A model generated the notes under the pieces. The model did not search any database and was not told the DNA's origin. It saw only the letters and a program-made list of their open reading frames with translations. From contig JAMQCK010000639.1 in NCBI GenBank assembly GCA_024196135.1, positions 1 to 18,581 on the forward strand: 18,581 nt of DNA. The letters run 5' to 3'. Source of the DNA: Pleurotus ostreatus/Saccharomyces cerevisiae fusant. Lineage: Eukaryota; Opisthokonta. Each line of letters opens with the position of its first letter. Within the stretch, counting starts at the first letter, position 1. Position numbers and translations under genes: made by a program. Below are positions 9,117 to 17,850 of the stretch, one piece after another.

Positions 9117-12100
9117 TCAGTCGCCTATCTGTCGAGCGGTCGCCGCGATGCGGAAGTTTGTAGGAACGACGGTGTGTCTGACGACGTCGTTCAGCGCGGG
9201 GTGCGCTAAAAAAGACGCTTACTTACTGGTATCGTAGCTGGATCCGTGGGCCGTCCATGACGAGTATATCGCCCTGAGGGAGAGCGTGTAGTCAGTCTTT
9301 GGCCAAGCTCCTACCAAAGGAATACGTACGTGCTCCAGCTTGAACGACAAAAGGATGCCCTTCTGCCCGTCGAGTGCTTCCTTCGTCTTGGGAACTCTAC
9401 GAAAGTGCATGAACGCTGGGGCGCCCAAAGAGAGGCCGGCGACGAGGGGTCCGAGGCCGGCTTCTGCGTCGCTGTGGAACGCCATTTTCTGGCTCTCCAT
9501 GTATGCGGCGCTGCAGTGACGATGTCAGAAAGATATCTTCGGCAGTCGATACAAGACCACATACCTGAGCACCTCGTTGAACGATTCTTTACGACCGAGG
9601 GCTTGTCGGATACGCTTGTGCATCAACTCACGGGCGGCCAGGACGGCTTCGGGTGCTTGTTCCCATGGAGTGGTGTTGGCACCGCCGCCTACGTACTAGA
9701 CGTGCGTTAGTTGTTTTCCCCTGTTAGACGCGGGGAATTGTAACTACGTACATGATATGGCTTTCCAGCTGGATAACATCTGTGAATATGCAGCGACCAA
9801 CACAGATGATAATGCTCACTGTTATGCGAGAAGTAATGCGCCAAGCAGGCACCTCGTACTGAAGCGAGTGTGTCAGTGGACGATCACTTTCTTCAAAGCC
9901 AGCACGAACTCACGCTTGTGCGACCGAAGAGGCAGACGCTGGAAGTTCAGGGTGCCACTATTGGCATCTAACTGGTACTGCCTGAACACATGTTGGGCCT
10001 CTTGCTGTCCGAGGATGGTCGTGGACTTGATGTGATAGAGGGTTCCGCTGGTTGAAGGGTCAGTATATGGGCATACATTGAAAGAGCACACGCACGAGCC
10101 ATCGGTGAACCTGAACGCTTGATAGTTGCCTATGATGATGCCGTCTTCGTTGGTGAAGGGACGCATCGGTAATCGCTCGATATCTCGTCGTCAATGTAAG
10201 CTGGCACAGCACTGCGCAAGCCCCGTATATAAACGCACCATTCTTCGAGTAGACCTTGCTGTGGAGCCAGTCCATCTTGACCTTCTGCGACGGAGTGAGC
10301 ATCAAATGAAGGAGCACCACGGCGTCGACAACGAACCGGGGGCAGGCAAGAAAATTCCTTTGCATCTCGTATGAGCCCGTTCACGAAAAATGGGGGTGCC
10401 TGCGCAATATGAGCATGAGTGGTAGGATATGTAGAAAGTCTGGCGCTTACGTTGCACGCGGGGCATTCCCACCTGTCCCAGTATGTCCTACCGAAAACTT
10501 GAGCTCGCGCCATCTAACTTGAATGCGCATTTGTACTTACCGACAAGACAGTCTTCCGCATTGCTTACAGTGCCAGCCCTGCGTGAAGGGTTCCGTGGTC
10601 GTGATGCTAGGTTTGCAGAGCATGTCTAAGTTCACGGGCGGAGGCGGACGGACGTCGCGCATGTTTTCCGGCACCCAGCAGGGATCGTCGAGAGTCGCAA
10701 GGTCCGGGTTGAGCTCAAGCTTATCTGGCTCGACAGGATGGATGCCGTCGATGAGCCAGAATGCTTGACATCGAGGATAGAGGCAGATGTTGCTGCGGTA
10801 CACCAAGGTTGACCGCTGAACGCAGGTCGGGCATAGGTAGGATCTTTCGGGTCGTTGACACCTGAATCGCCGAAGATTTATTAGTTTGCGGTCGACGTCT
10901 ACTACTGAACGCACATTTGCCCTAATGCGATGAAGCTCGTCTTCCTCTTTTTCTTCTTGCAAACAGAGGGACGACGCTGGACGTCCACCGCCGTAGATGC
11001 CGTGGAGCAATGTGCCGGTAGACAGTGCTCCGGCTCGGGCGTAGACAAACTAGGAACGAGGGACGGTGGCAACCACCACGGCGCATCTTGGCCTTCGCAC
11101 CATTGGAAGGCAAATTTGAACCGTACGACAGTACCACCTGGAGTAGAAGGACCTGCTGGTTGACGCTCCGCTGTAGCATACGATGAGTACCCTACATAGA
11201 TGTTGCGAGAGAACCCAACGTACCCCACGCATGCTTGATGAAATAGAGCCCAAGCACGGCGTAGACGATGCCTTGCGACTTCAGATTGTAGGGAAAGAGT
11301 CGGTAATTGTCGTCCAGAAGGAGGACGATGGGCCGTTTCTCGAGGTAGGTGTGCAAGAGCGCCCGCACCGAGCGGTCGTTCTCGCTTTGATCTTGCGCGG
11401 GGATGACGGTCAGCTTGCCGTCTTGCATGGCCGTGCTCTCGGCTTTGCCGCCCCTGCGGTATTGTGAGAAGCAGAAAGTTAAGTGGAATAGATGACGCTC
11501 ACCCATGCGAGATGATGAACTTTCCGTCTTGCTCAAACCTGTCGCGCCTTGAAAAAGCAGTTAGAGATCAGCCCGCAACGTTGCACAAAGGAAGACGCAC
11601 TCCGCAGGATGCCCACTGAGGAGATAACCTGTGAACTCTGTCAGATCCTTCGTCTCGTCAACAGCAGTCGACGCGTACCTTTTACGACGTTGTCGTTGTG
11701 ATAAACGCCGCCTTGAAAGCTGCGGAACCAAGGAAAAGACTCGCAGACTTCTTGCCGAGTCTTTGACCATAGTGAGTCGCGTTCGGGATCTCTCCGTTCG
11801 CTGACGCACCTGCGCCCAGATAGCCGGCTTCCGCGGAAGAGGATGCTTTGCAATGGGTGGAGGCTCTTCTCGCACTACCAAATTGGGAGTAGATGTTATG
11901 GATGGAAGGTTGTCGCAGGGTTGTATGGGAACTGGGAGTTCCTGCATGTCTTCGAAGGTGGCTAGCCGCATCTCGACATCCTCGACTTTGGGCTCAACCT
12001 CTGGGAAGCTGTGAGCACCATGATGTGCTTCTATGGCATCGTCATCGTTCGCCGGTGGGTGCACGGCGTCGCTATCAACACCCTCATCCGGGAAAGCCTG

Positions 12101-13097
12101 CAGACGGCTCGCTGCGTTCGCATCAGAGTCAAGCAAGGGAAGTGTAATTGTCGAAGGGTCTGGAGTTTGTGACGGGCCCAGCCGTGTACTAGTGGCGACC
12201 GTAGCTTCTGTCTTCTCTGGTTCGATGATAGCGGCTGATGTATTGTCGAACATCGACGTAGACGCGCCATTATTATGCTTCTCAAGCGTTGCAGCCGTGA
12301 AGGAGGACGGTAAATTCAGTTCGGGCGGTGTACGAAGGTGGTGTTCTCGACTGTGGCCATCCTTCGACGCTCCAGCTACCACTATGTTCGCGGCGACTGA
12401 CTTCGCTAATGGCAGGTCTGGAGATGATACTGAAGATAACGGGCTCGAAGGCTGAGCTGCAGGTGCAACTGGCGATTTAGCACGCTTCTTGCCCGACTTC
12501 TTCGAGAGCTTTGGCGACTTGACCACTCGTTCGCCCTCCTCGACATCCTTGCGTCGCCGCTTGCGCTTTCGCGCGCGACGTGGCTTCTCCTCGGCGAATA
12601 GCGAACGTTCCTGCGCAGCGACGGAGGTCGCCGTGCCGTTCAAGATGCTTGTGCCCAGACCGCGATTGCGGCGCTCGGTGTTCATGAACAGCATTGCCGA
12701 CTGCTCGGACTCCGTTGACAGCTTGTAGAAGAATTGCGCGAAAAGTGTCCACTCCGCGTGTAGGAGTTCAAAACGACCCTCAAGGTCGAAGGCCATAGTC
12801 ATCCATTTGCGGCACGCGCGTTTCTGGAGTTGACTTCAGCTTCAGCGCAATGCTTGACAGATCTCCCTGAGCACGACTTACCGATCCCTTCAGAGCCTTA
12901 CATTGGTCGATGAACCTCTGCCAGACCATTCCCTGGGGGCTAGCCTTGTTCGGTCCATTGCTTCGGCCGCGGGTTTCTCGGGTTTGCGTTTGGGCTATCT
13001 GCAGTTTGTATGTCAAGATCTTGTCCCCAAGGATGCCATTCAAGAGCTCTCGGTCAGCCACACAAGTCGGGAGGGGTATAATGTCGTGAGAGGGCAT
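9117..13097 (-). CDS. SRA-like / zinc-binding / AlkB-type 2-oxoglutarate-Fe(II) dioxygenase fusion
   Basis: Seen: 18 exons (-): 12882-13097, 11810-12823, 11679-11760, 11601-11628, 11503-11547, 11224-11453, 10915-11170, 10541-10861, 10451-10487, 10239-10365, 10096-10183, 9914-10047, 9820-9858, 9752-9768, 9565-9695, 9330-9510, 9227-9273 and 9117-9177; all phases close, giving 1017 residues. Residues 1-410 are mostly disordered with strong basic clusters (KPRRARKRKRRRKD, KKSGKKRAK; 152-190), so probably nuclear. Residues 411-620 resemble an SRA (PUA-like) domain: FQGGVYHNDNVVKGYLL, ISHGGGKAE, DQSENDRSVRALL, RPIVLL, VYAVLGLYFIKHAW. Residues 625-743 have two Cys arrays (C-x8-C-x2-C...C-x4-C; C-x2-C-x4-C-x8-C-x2-C). 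The C-terminus is AlkB-like: H934-S-D936, LGPLVAGLSLG, FMHFR, GDILVMDG, H999, R1007 and R1013. Inference: modified-base reader and oxidase on DNA or RNA. Weak points: the acceptors at 10366 and 10184 end in GAG, and a 5' exon before 13097 cannot be excluded. Confidence 0.85.
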
Positions 13098-13341
13098 GGT
13101 GGTGGGAGGGAAGGCGCCAATTCGCTTCCCTGAACCCCAGCGATCACTCTCACGACGCGCCTGGGAAGCCACGTGAGCGTCTCGAACTCGGGCCGCTTCC
13201 CGGGGAACTTCCAGAGTCCGTGCAACGACTTGGCAAGTTGAGGGTCACTGCTCTCGTCATGACCTAGGATGCGTGCAAGATGGATCCATTGTCTACGAGG
13301 ATAGTGCAGCTGCAGACAGAGTACAAGTTAAAGCGCGTCAA
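13098..13341. other. Gap between ATP16 and the dioxygenase gene
   Basis: Both flanking genes are on the minus strand. The 244 bases must hold the 3' end of ATP16 and the promoter of the dioxygenase gene. No independent gene or clear element was seen. The dioxygenase frame stays open for some distance upstream of its ATG at 13097, so part of this gap could be an unseen 5' exon. Confidence 0.5.
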
Positions 13342-14002
13342 TCACGCGGAGACAGCGTGCTGGAGGGCTTCGTACACATCCGCCTCTATCCTGGCCTCCA
13401 GCTTGTCCTCCTCGGACCCGTTGCCAGCCGCAACCTTCTGCGCCTCGGCAAGGTTGGCCTTGATGGCCTACATGTAGGATGAGCGACCATGTATGCGTGG
13501 GATGCAGAAGTATGACGCACCTCAGGAGAGAAGTCCTCAAGCGGGGCAGCCTCAATGGCGTTGATGGTGAGCTTGTTGCCCGGGTGAACGGTCGCAAAGC
13601 CGCCAGAGACTGTCAATCAAGTATTAGACATAGGTCGGACGGATATACAGAGCAGTAACGCACCGAACCACTTCTTCGAGCCAGCACCCTCAAGAACCTC
13701 CAGCACACCCGGACGCAACGGCTCAATGGAGGGAACGTGGTTGGCAAGAATGCCCATGTCTCCGGTCGCAGCGGCGATGTTGACCTGCACTACATCGGCG
13801 GACGTGAAGATGGCCTGGAATTCGGACGCCGAAAGTCAGGATTGCGGGTCGCCTGGCGTGCGGAACGCGCACGCACCTGGTGGGGGAGCACCAGCGAGAG
13901 CTTGAGCTTGTCGCTCGCAGCCTCCGCGTAGCCACGACGGCCCCAGGGAGCTGCAGAGCGCGGCAGACGGCGAGCAGCTGACAGGAAGCGGAGAGAGGAC
14001 AT
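13342..14002 (-). CDS. ATP16: ATP synthase F1 delta subunit, mitochondrial precursor
   Basis: Seen: exons (-) 13877-14002, 13664-13814, 13521-13609 and 13342-13467, giving 163 residues, the usual length. The first 25 residues (SLRFLSAARRLPRSAAPWGR) are rich in Arg, Ser and Ala and lack acidic residues, as in a mitochondrial targeting peptide. The mature part has the conserved beta-sandwich motifs LKLSLVLPHQAIFTSADVVQ, VNIAAATGDMGILANHVPSI and EPLRPGVLEVLE, then VSGGFATVHPGNKLTINAIE and a C-terminal helical hairpin (AIKANLAEAQKVAAG, EARIEADVYEALQHA). Known: this subunit, homologous to bacterial epsilon, sits in the F1 central stalk and rotates with gamma. All three introns use GTGCGT donors. 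The ATG at 14002 is the only one that gives a targeting peptide. Confidence 0.95.
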
Positions 14003-14257
14003 TTTGGCGAGACGCGTGACGGACGTCACGCTGCTGTGATGTGTCGGCCAGTCCGGCCTCTTCCGATTGATCTCACGTGCGCTGATCTCCGGCGCCCACC
14101 ACCGTCATGTTCGACTTGCACATATTACATGCCGCGCCCATTTCTGTTTCCAGTCGCGCTTGGCTCGGCGAGAACAATTCTTCGCGAAGGTGCATGCGCG
14201 GCTGCATATTCACTCCATGATTCCCTCAAATGAACCTCGCCCTCCAAAGCTTGAGCT
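14003..14257. promoter_or_regulatory. Probable ATP16 promoter region
   Basis: This is upstream DNA of ATP16 on the minus strand. It holds an ACGCGT (14012-14017), a GACGTCAC element just beyond it, and an E-box CACGTG (14074-14079). The motifs are seen; any function in regulating ATP16 is inferred. No coding exon is supported here. Confidence 0.3.
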
Positions 14258-14455
14258 TCACGCCGCGGCCTCATCGTCCTCTGACAGTATGTTGACGTTG
14301 GAATCGGCGTCCTTGAGGACATCATCATCGTCATTGGGAAATAAATTGCTTGGCCTGCTGCATGCCCTACCACTCTTGCACCCGACTTGATGACAGCCTC
14401 GTCGATTAGGGTCACACCAGTTCACGAATCGCGATGTCGGAGCTCTATATCTCAT
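14258..14455 (-). CDS. Candidate small ORF, 65 residues, with acidic C-terminus
   Basis: An intronless minus-strand ORF starts ATG at 14455 and ends TGA at 14258. Its N-terminal half has four spaced cysteines (CDPNRRGC, GCKSGRAC) and its end is acidic and protein-like (FPNDDDDVLKDADSN, then NILSEDDEAAA). Codon use in the acidic part matches the real genes. An alternative reading splices 14485-14514, 14416-14444 and 14258-14357 in frame (last intron 58 nt) and would replace the cysteine part by SSDIAIRELV, but its first donor (GTTGTT) is poor. No family was recognised. It could also be chance sequence in the gap between ATP16 and glutamate-cysteine ligase. Confidence 0.28.
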   Translation of the reverse strand: MRYRAPTSRFVNWCDPNRRGCHQVGCKSGRACSRPSNLFPNDDDDVLKDADSNVNILSEDDEAAA

Positions 14456-14597
14456 TGCAATGCTATAATGATGTGCACAACAACCTCAGACCAGTCCGTA
14501 TCTATGTAGTACATCGAGATATGCTTATGGAGTGTAGGACAAATAAATCAAATAATACCTGCGTTCAATGATACCTGCTACGAAAATCCCCCTGCAT
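14456..14597. other. 3' flank of glutamate-cysteine ligase
   Basis: This is AT-rich DNA downstream of the ligase stop codon on the minus strand, including a T-rich run (TTATTTGATTTATTTG) near 14540-14560 that fits a 3' untranslated region. No exact AATAAA signal is seen on the transcribed strand. Confidence 0.4.
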
Positions 14598-17092
14598 CTA
14601 AATAAGGTTGCCACCGTCGTCCTTCCCGCCCTTGTAGCCCTTGGGGAGAAGGTCGGAAGCAGCGCGCACGCCGCGCTCACTATCGGAAGGTCAGTATGAG
14701 CAAGGGAGCGAGAGTAACAAAGCTCGACGCACATCTCGTCTACCGCGCGCATGAGATCGTAGTTGATCTCCTCCGACACCACCGAGTCCTTCTTGTACTT
14801 CGGGTGGTTGAGGACGAACTCGCGTATCCAGGTCGCCGGAGTCTTCAGCTGGCCCGTGGATCGCTGCCGGATGAGATCCAGGTAGTTCTGTATCCTCGTC
14901 ATCTCGTCGTGCTCTATGTGCAGCGTGTCGAGGTACAGGTCGACGAGGCCGATTAGACCAGGGAAGGTATCGCCCTGCGTGCAGCGTCAGTAACTAGTCA
15001 ACGGTACTCCAGCTCGCTTTAACACACCTTCCCATTCATGACCTCCTTCATCGTCATCTCCTCGTACTCCTCCTCGACCGGCCGCTGCGGCACGCCGTTC
15101 TCCGGGACAGGCGCCCGCGCGAAGCAGTTCCGCAACTGACGCTCCCTCCGCCTTGGCTCGCTATCCACCGGCGAGCTCGCCCCAGACGACATCGGCGAGT
15201 GCCCCGGCGGGAAGATATCCTTGCGGAAGAAGAACTTCTGCTCCGCGGCGGCGTTCCGCAACTGCGCGCGCTGCATGTTCTCGTCCACCTTCGAGATCGG
15301 CATGTACATGTTCACGTCGAACTGCAGGAGGGCACGCGAGAGCAGCACGATGAACAGCGCAAACGCGGCGTTCTCGAAGTCCGTGAGCTGCACCTCCATG
15401 CTGCGGAACTCGACGCGCCAGCCGATGGAGGAGTTGACTGGGGGCGGCTTGAAGCGCATGGTCTGCCAGTTGGTGGACTGGATGTTCTCGAAGTGGTCGT
15501 TGGAGTTCTCGTCGTCCTGGTCGATGGTCTCGGAGAAGACGACGAGGGGGTCGCGGATGAAGAGGTGGGCGATGTGCTTGGCGAGCAGGTCGTCGATGCC
15601 ATGGTCTCGTACGCGGTTGAAGATAGCTTCGTCGTATGGTGCGTAGGTGTCGTTATATTCGGGGCGATTGTTACGGTCGTTCGCGATGTACAAGTCGACG
15701 CTGTCGTATCTCGACTTCGGTATGACGAAGCGGTCGTTCTTCAAGGGCTATGATAAAGTCAATATTTTGCTCATCGCCGTAAGGCCAGCGAACACACCTT
15801 CAAGCCGCGCTCCTCTTCTGTCCTGTCGTCGACGCTTCCCGCGATGACGTTCCAGCGGCAGTCGACGTCGGCGATGTAGCCACGATACAATGGGCTTCCA
15901 GCAGTCAACGCCAGCTACAGCCCATCAGGATGGGTGTTGCGACGGACAAGAAAATCGTACCAATATAGGGCCGGCAGGAATTAGGCAGTCGTATAACCTC
16001 CTCGCGTCGTTGACATTGCATGCTTGGAAGGTCAACTGCAAACAACAGCAGCCCATTCCGAAGCCCATAGCGTCCAAGTAGATGTGGTCGACCAGCGCTG
16101 CACCATCCTTGGCATCTAGCACGAGTGATGAGAATGGCGGATTTAGAGCGCTGATCTCAACGTACTGGAGTCTTCTGGGAACAGTTGCCTATCCCAAGGG
16201 ATCGTCGGGTCGACGAAAGGCTTTGGCGTGTTCTCGTCTGGATAGATAGGCAGATTTATGGCGACTTTGGAGCCTCGCCGCCTCCGGATGTTGGCTGTCA
16301 ATGTCCTGATGCATCGTGAGACCGCGCCTAACTGCTAGAACGTTCGTCGCACTTACGGGAAGCGCGCATGGGGGTTCGTGATCTCCTCGGGAAGGAAGAA
16401 GCTATGGCTCGACACGGCGTCTTCGGGGGGATAGTAGGGGTCCGTGAACTGCCCGGGGGCACCAAGGCGGGGGAAGGAGGTGAAAGTGAGGGGATACTCG
16501 TTGTCCTTCAGGTGCTTGCGCGCCAGAGTCCGCCTACAGCGGGGTCAGCTATGGCGTGCTCAGTTAGCGAGATCCGGGCGCACCTATAGCGCATGTTCGC
16601 CTCGACCGAGAGCAGGTCCGCAATAGAGCCGGTGTAGGGCGCGCCTGGGGTGCTCTCGAGCATGTACCGTCCGTACTCGGGATGGAAGGTGGGGACGGGG
16701 ATCCTGCGCGGCGCGGGGGCACTTGGTAAGCCCACGAATTTCTTGAGGTAGTTGAGGAAGTCCCACCGGTTCTCAGTCTCGGTGGAGATGTCATCGACGA
16801 TGGCGGACAGCTTCTCGAGGATCTCGGACTGGCGCAGGGAGAGGTGAGCAGCCTTCTTCTCGTCGTCGAAGGAGACGACCATGTACTCGATCTAGCCTGC
16901 ATGAGCGAGGGGGAACGATGCAGAGAGGAACATGGAACGCACCTCGTCGCCCCATAGCAGCTTGTCGCCGCACCGGTCCTTGTAGCGATCCCAAGTGTTG
17001 AGAAACTGGGTAATGCCGTGGTACCTAACATGATCGGCATACTTCTTTGCCTCCTCCCATTCCAGTGGCGTTCCGAGTGCGAGCAGACCCAT
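14598..17092 (-). CDS. GSH1: Glutamate-cysteine ligase, catalytic subunit
   Basis: Seen: exons (-) 16943-17092, 16584-16891, 16357-16533, 16166-16305, 15961-16115, 15798-15914, 15028-15747, 14733-14974 and 14598-14679, giving 696 residues, the normal fungal length. Family motifs occur in order: [20 protein letters not shown] at the start, [13 protein letters not shown] (metal/substrate site region), [52 protein letters not shown] (from about residue 273), [97 protein letters not shown] and FFRKDIFP. Known: the enzyme joins glutamate and cysteine in an ATP-dependent reaction, the rate-limiting step of glutathione synthesis in the cytosol. The start at 17092 is the only ATG that gives the conserved N-terminus. 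Nothing is broken or missing. Confidence 0.96.
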
Positions 17093-17850
17093 GATGAAGA
17101 TACTAGCAAGTCGCAAGCGTTATGGCGATTCCTGGCGTATGTATTGTACTTATAAAGCAGGCAGTTCCTCGGTAGTCGGCCGGCTTTGTCAGACGCTTGC
17201 TAACGGCGATATGATCGTTCTGTGGTCGAGATGTTAGGGAACTGGGTAGGCGGAGATGGGGGTAGAAAAGGGACCTTATTCGGCGGGCTCTATTGCAGGA
17301 AATAATAGGGGTCTGACATTCGTCTGTGGGATTGAGACGGATACCGGCGGCAGTCAATGGGTGGAGGTATCAGGAGGAAACAGTCGCGATCACATAGGGG
17401 AATAAGCACGTCATCTCGCCCAGCCTGAATCGATTGCGATCCGCCATCACAGACTCCCAGTCGGCACGCCCGGCACGCCCTTCGAAGTTCACTGAAAAGA
17501 GTAGCCTCGAATCCGAGTTCATAGGTCGGCGTGCGTCTGTCTGGACGTATACAGACACAGAACAGAATATCAAGGGGATCGACAAGGGGACCTCGTAATA
17601 AGAAGGCGCAGATTGGACCAAAGTAGATAATCGCGTGGCTGCGAAGTCCAACCGTATTGTATACGCATTTGGAAACCCATCTCCATAAGAGCATTTCTCA
17701 TAGTTATTTTGAGCTCGAAGCAGATTCGACCGTCGAGGTGCGGCTTACTATCTTTGTCGCGTCGTTGGTTCTTCCATCGCAAAGAAGAGGCGTGTACATT
17801 TATCTAGGAAAAATTGGGTGAAGTATTTGGTGGCAACCCCTCTAGAAGCG
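17093..17850. promoter_or_regulatory. Promoter region of glutamate-cysteine ligase and 3' flank of ATG6
   Basis: The 758 bases lie between the ATG6 stop and the ligase start, both on the minus strand. The base composition is more even than in the genes. An inverted CCAAT occurs at 17612-17616, about 520 bases upstream of the ligase ATG. A minus-strand open frame of 134 codons (17290-17694) is present but lacks the codon bias of the real genes and resembles nothing I know. No AP-1 (TTAGTCA or TTACTAA) site was found by eye. Confidence 0.5.

Noticed and set aside
11561..12802. Single 413-codon minus-strand ORF as an independent gene
   Set aside because: It is mainly exon 2 of the dioxygenase gene; the part below 11810 reads through introns, and the conserved RQEVCESFPWFRSFQGGVY lies in another frame.
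15199..15753. 184-codon plus-strand ORF antisense to glutamate-cysteine ligase
   Set aside because: It mirrors ligase exon 7, whose C-ending codons remove stops from the opposite strand; the protein is a Val/Asp/Glu-rich artefact.
16564..17109. 181-codon minus-strand ORF in another frame over the 5' exons of glutamate-cysteine ligase
   Set aside because: A Ser/Arg-rich shadow frame; the ligase motifs lie in the spliced frame.
17290..17694. 134-codon minus-strand ORF between ATG6 and glutamate-cysteine ligase
   Set aside because: No codon bias, no recognisable domain, and it occupies the expected promoter position.
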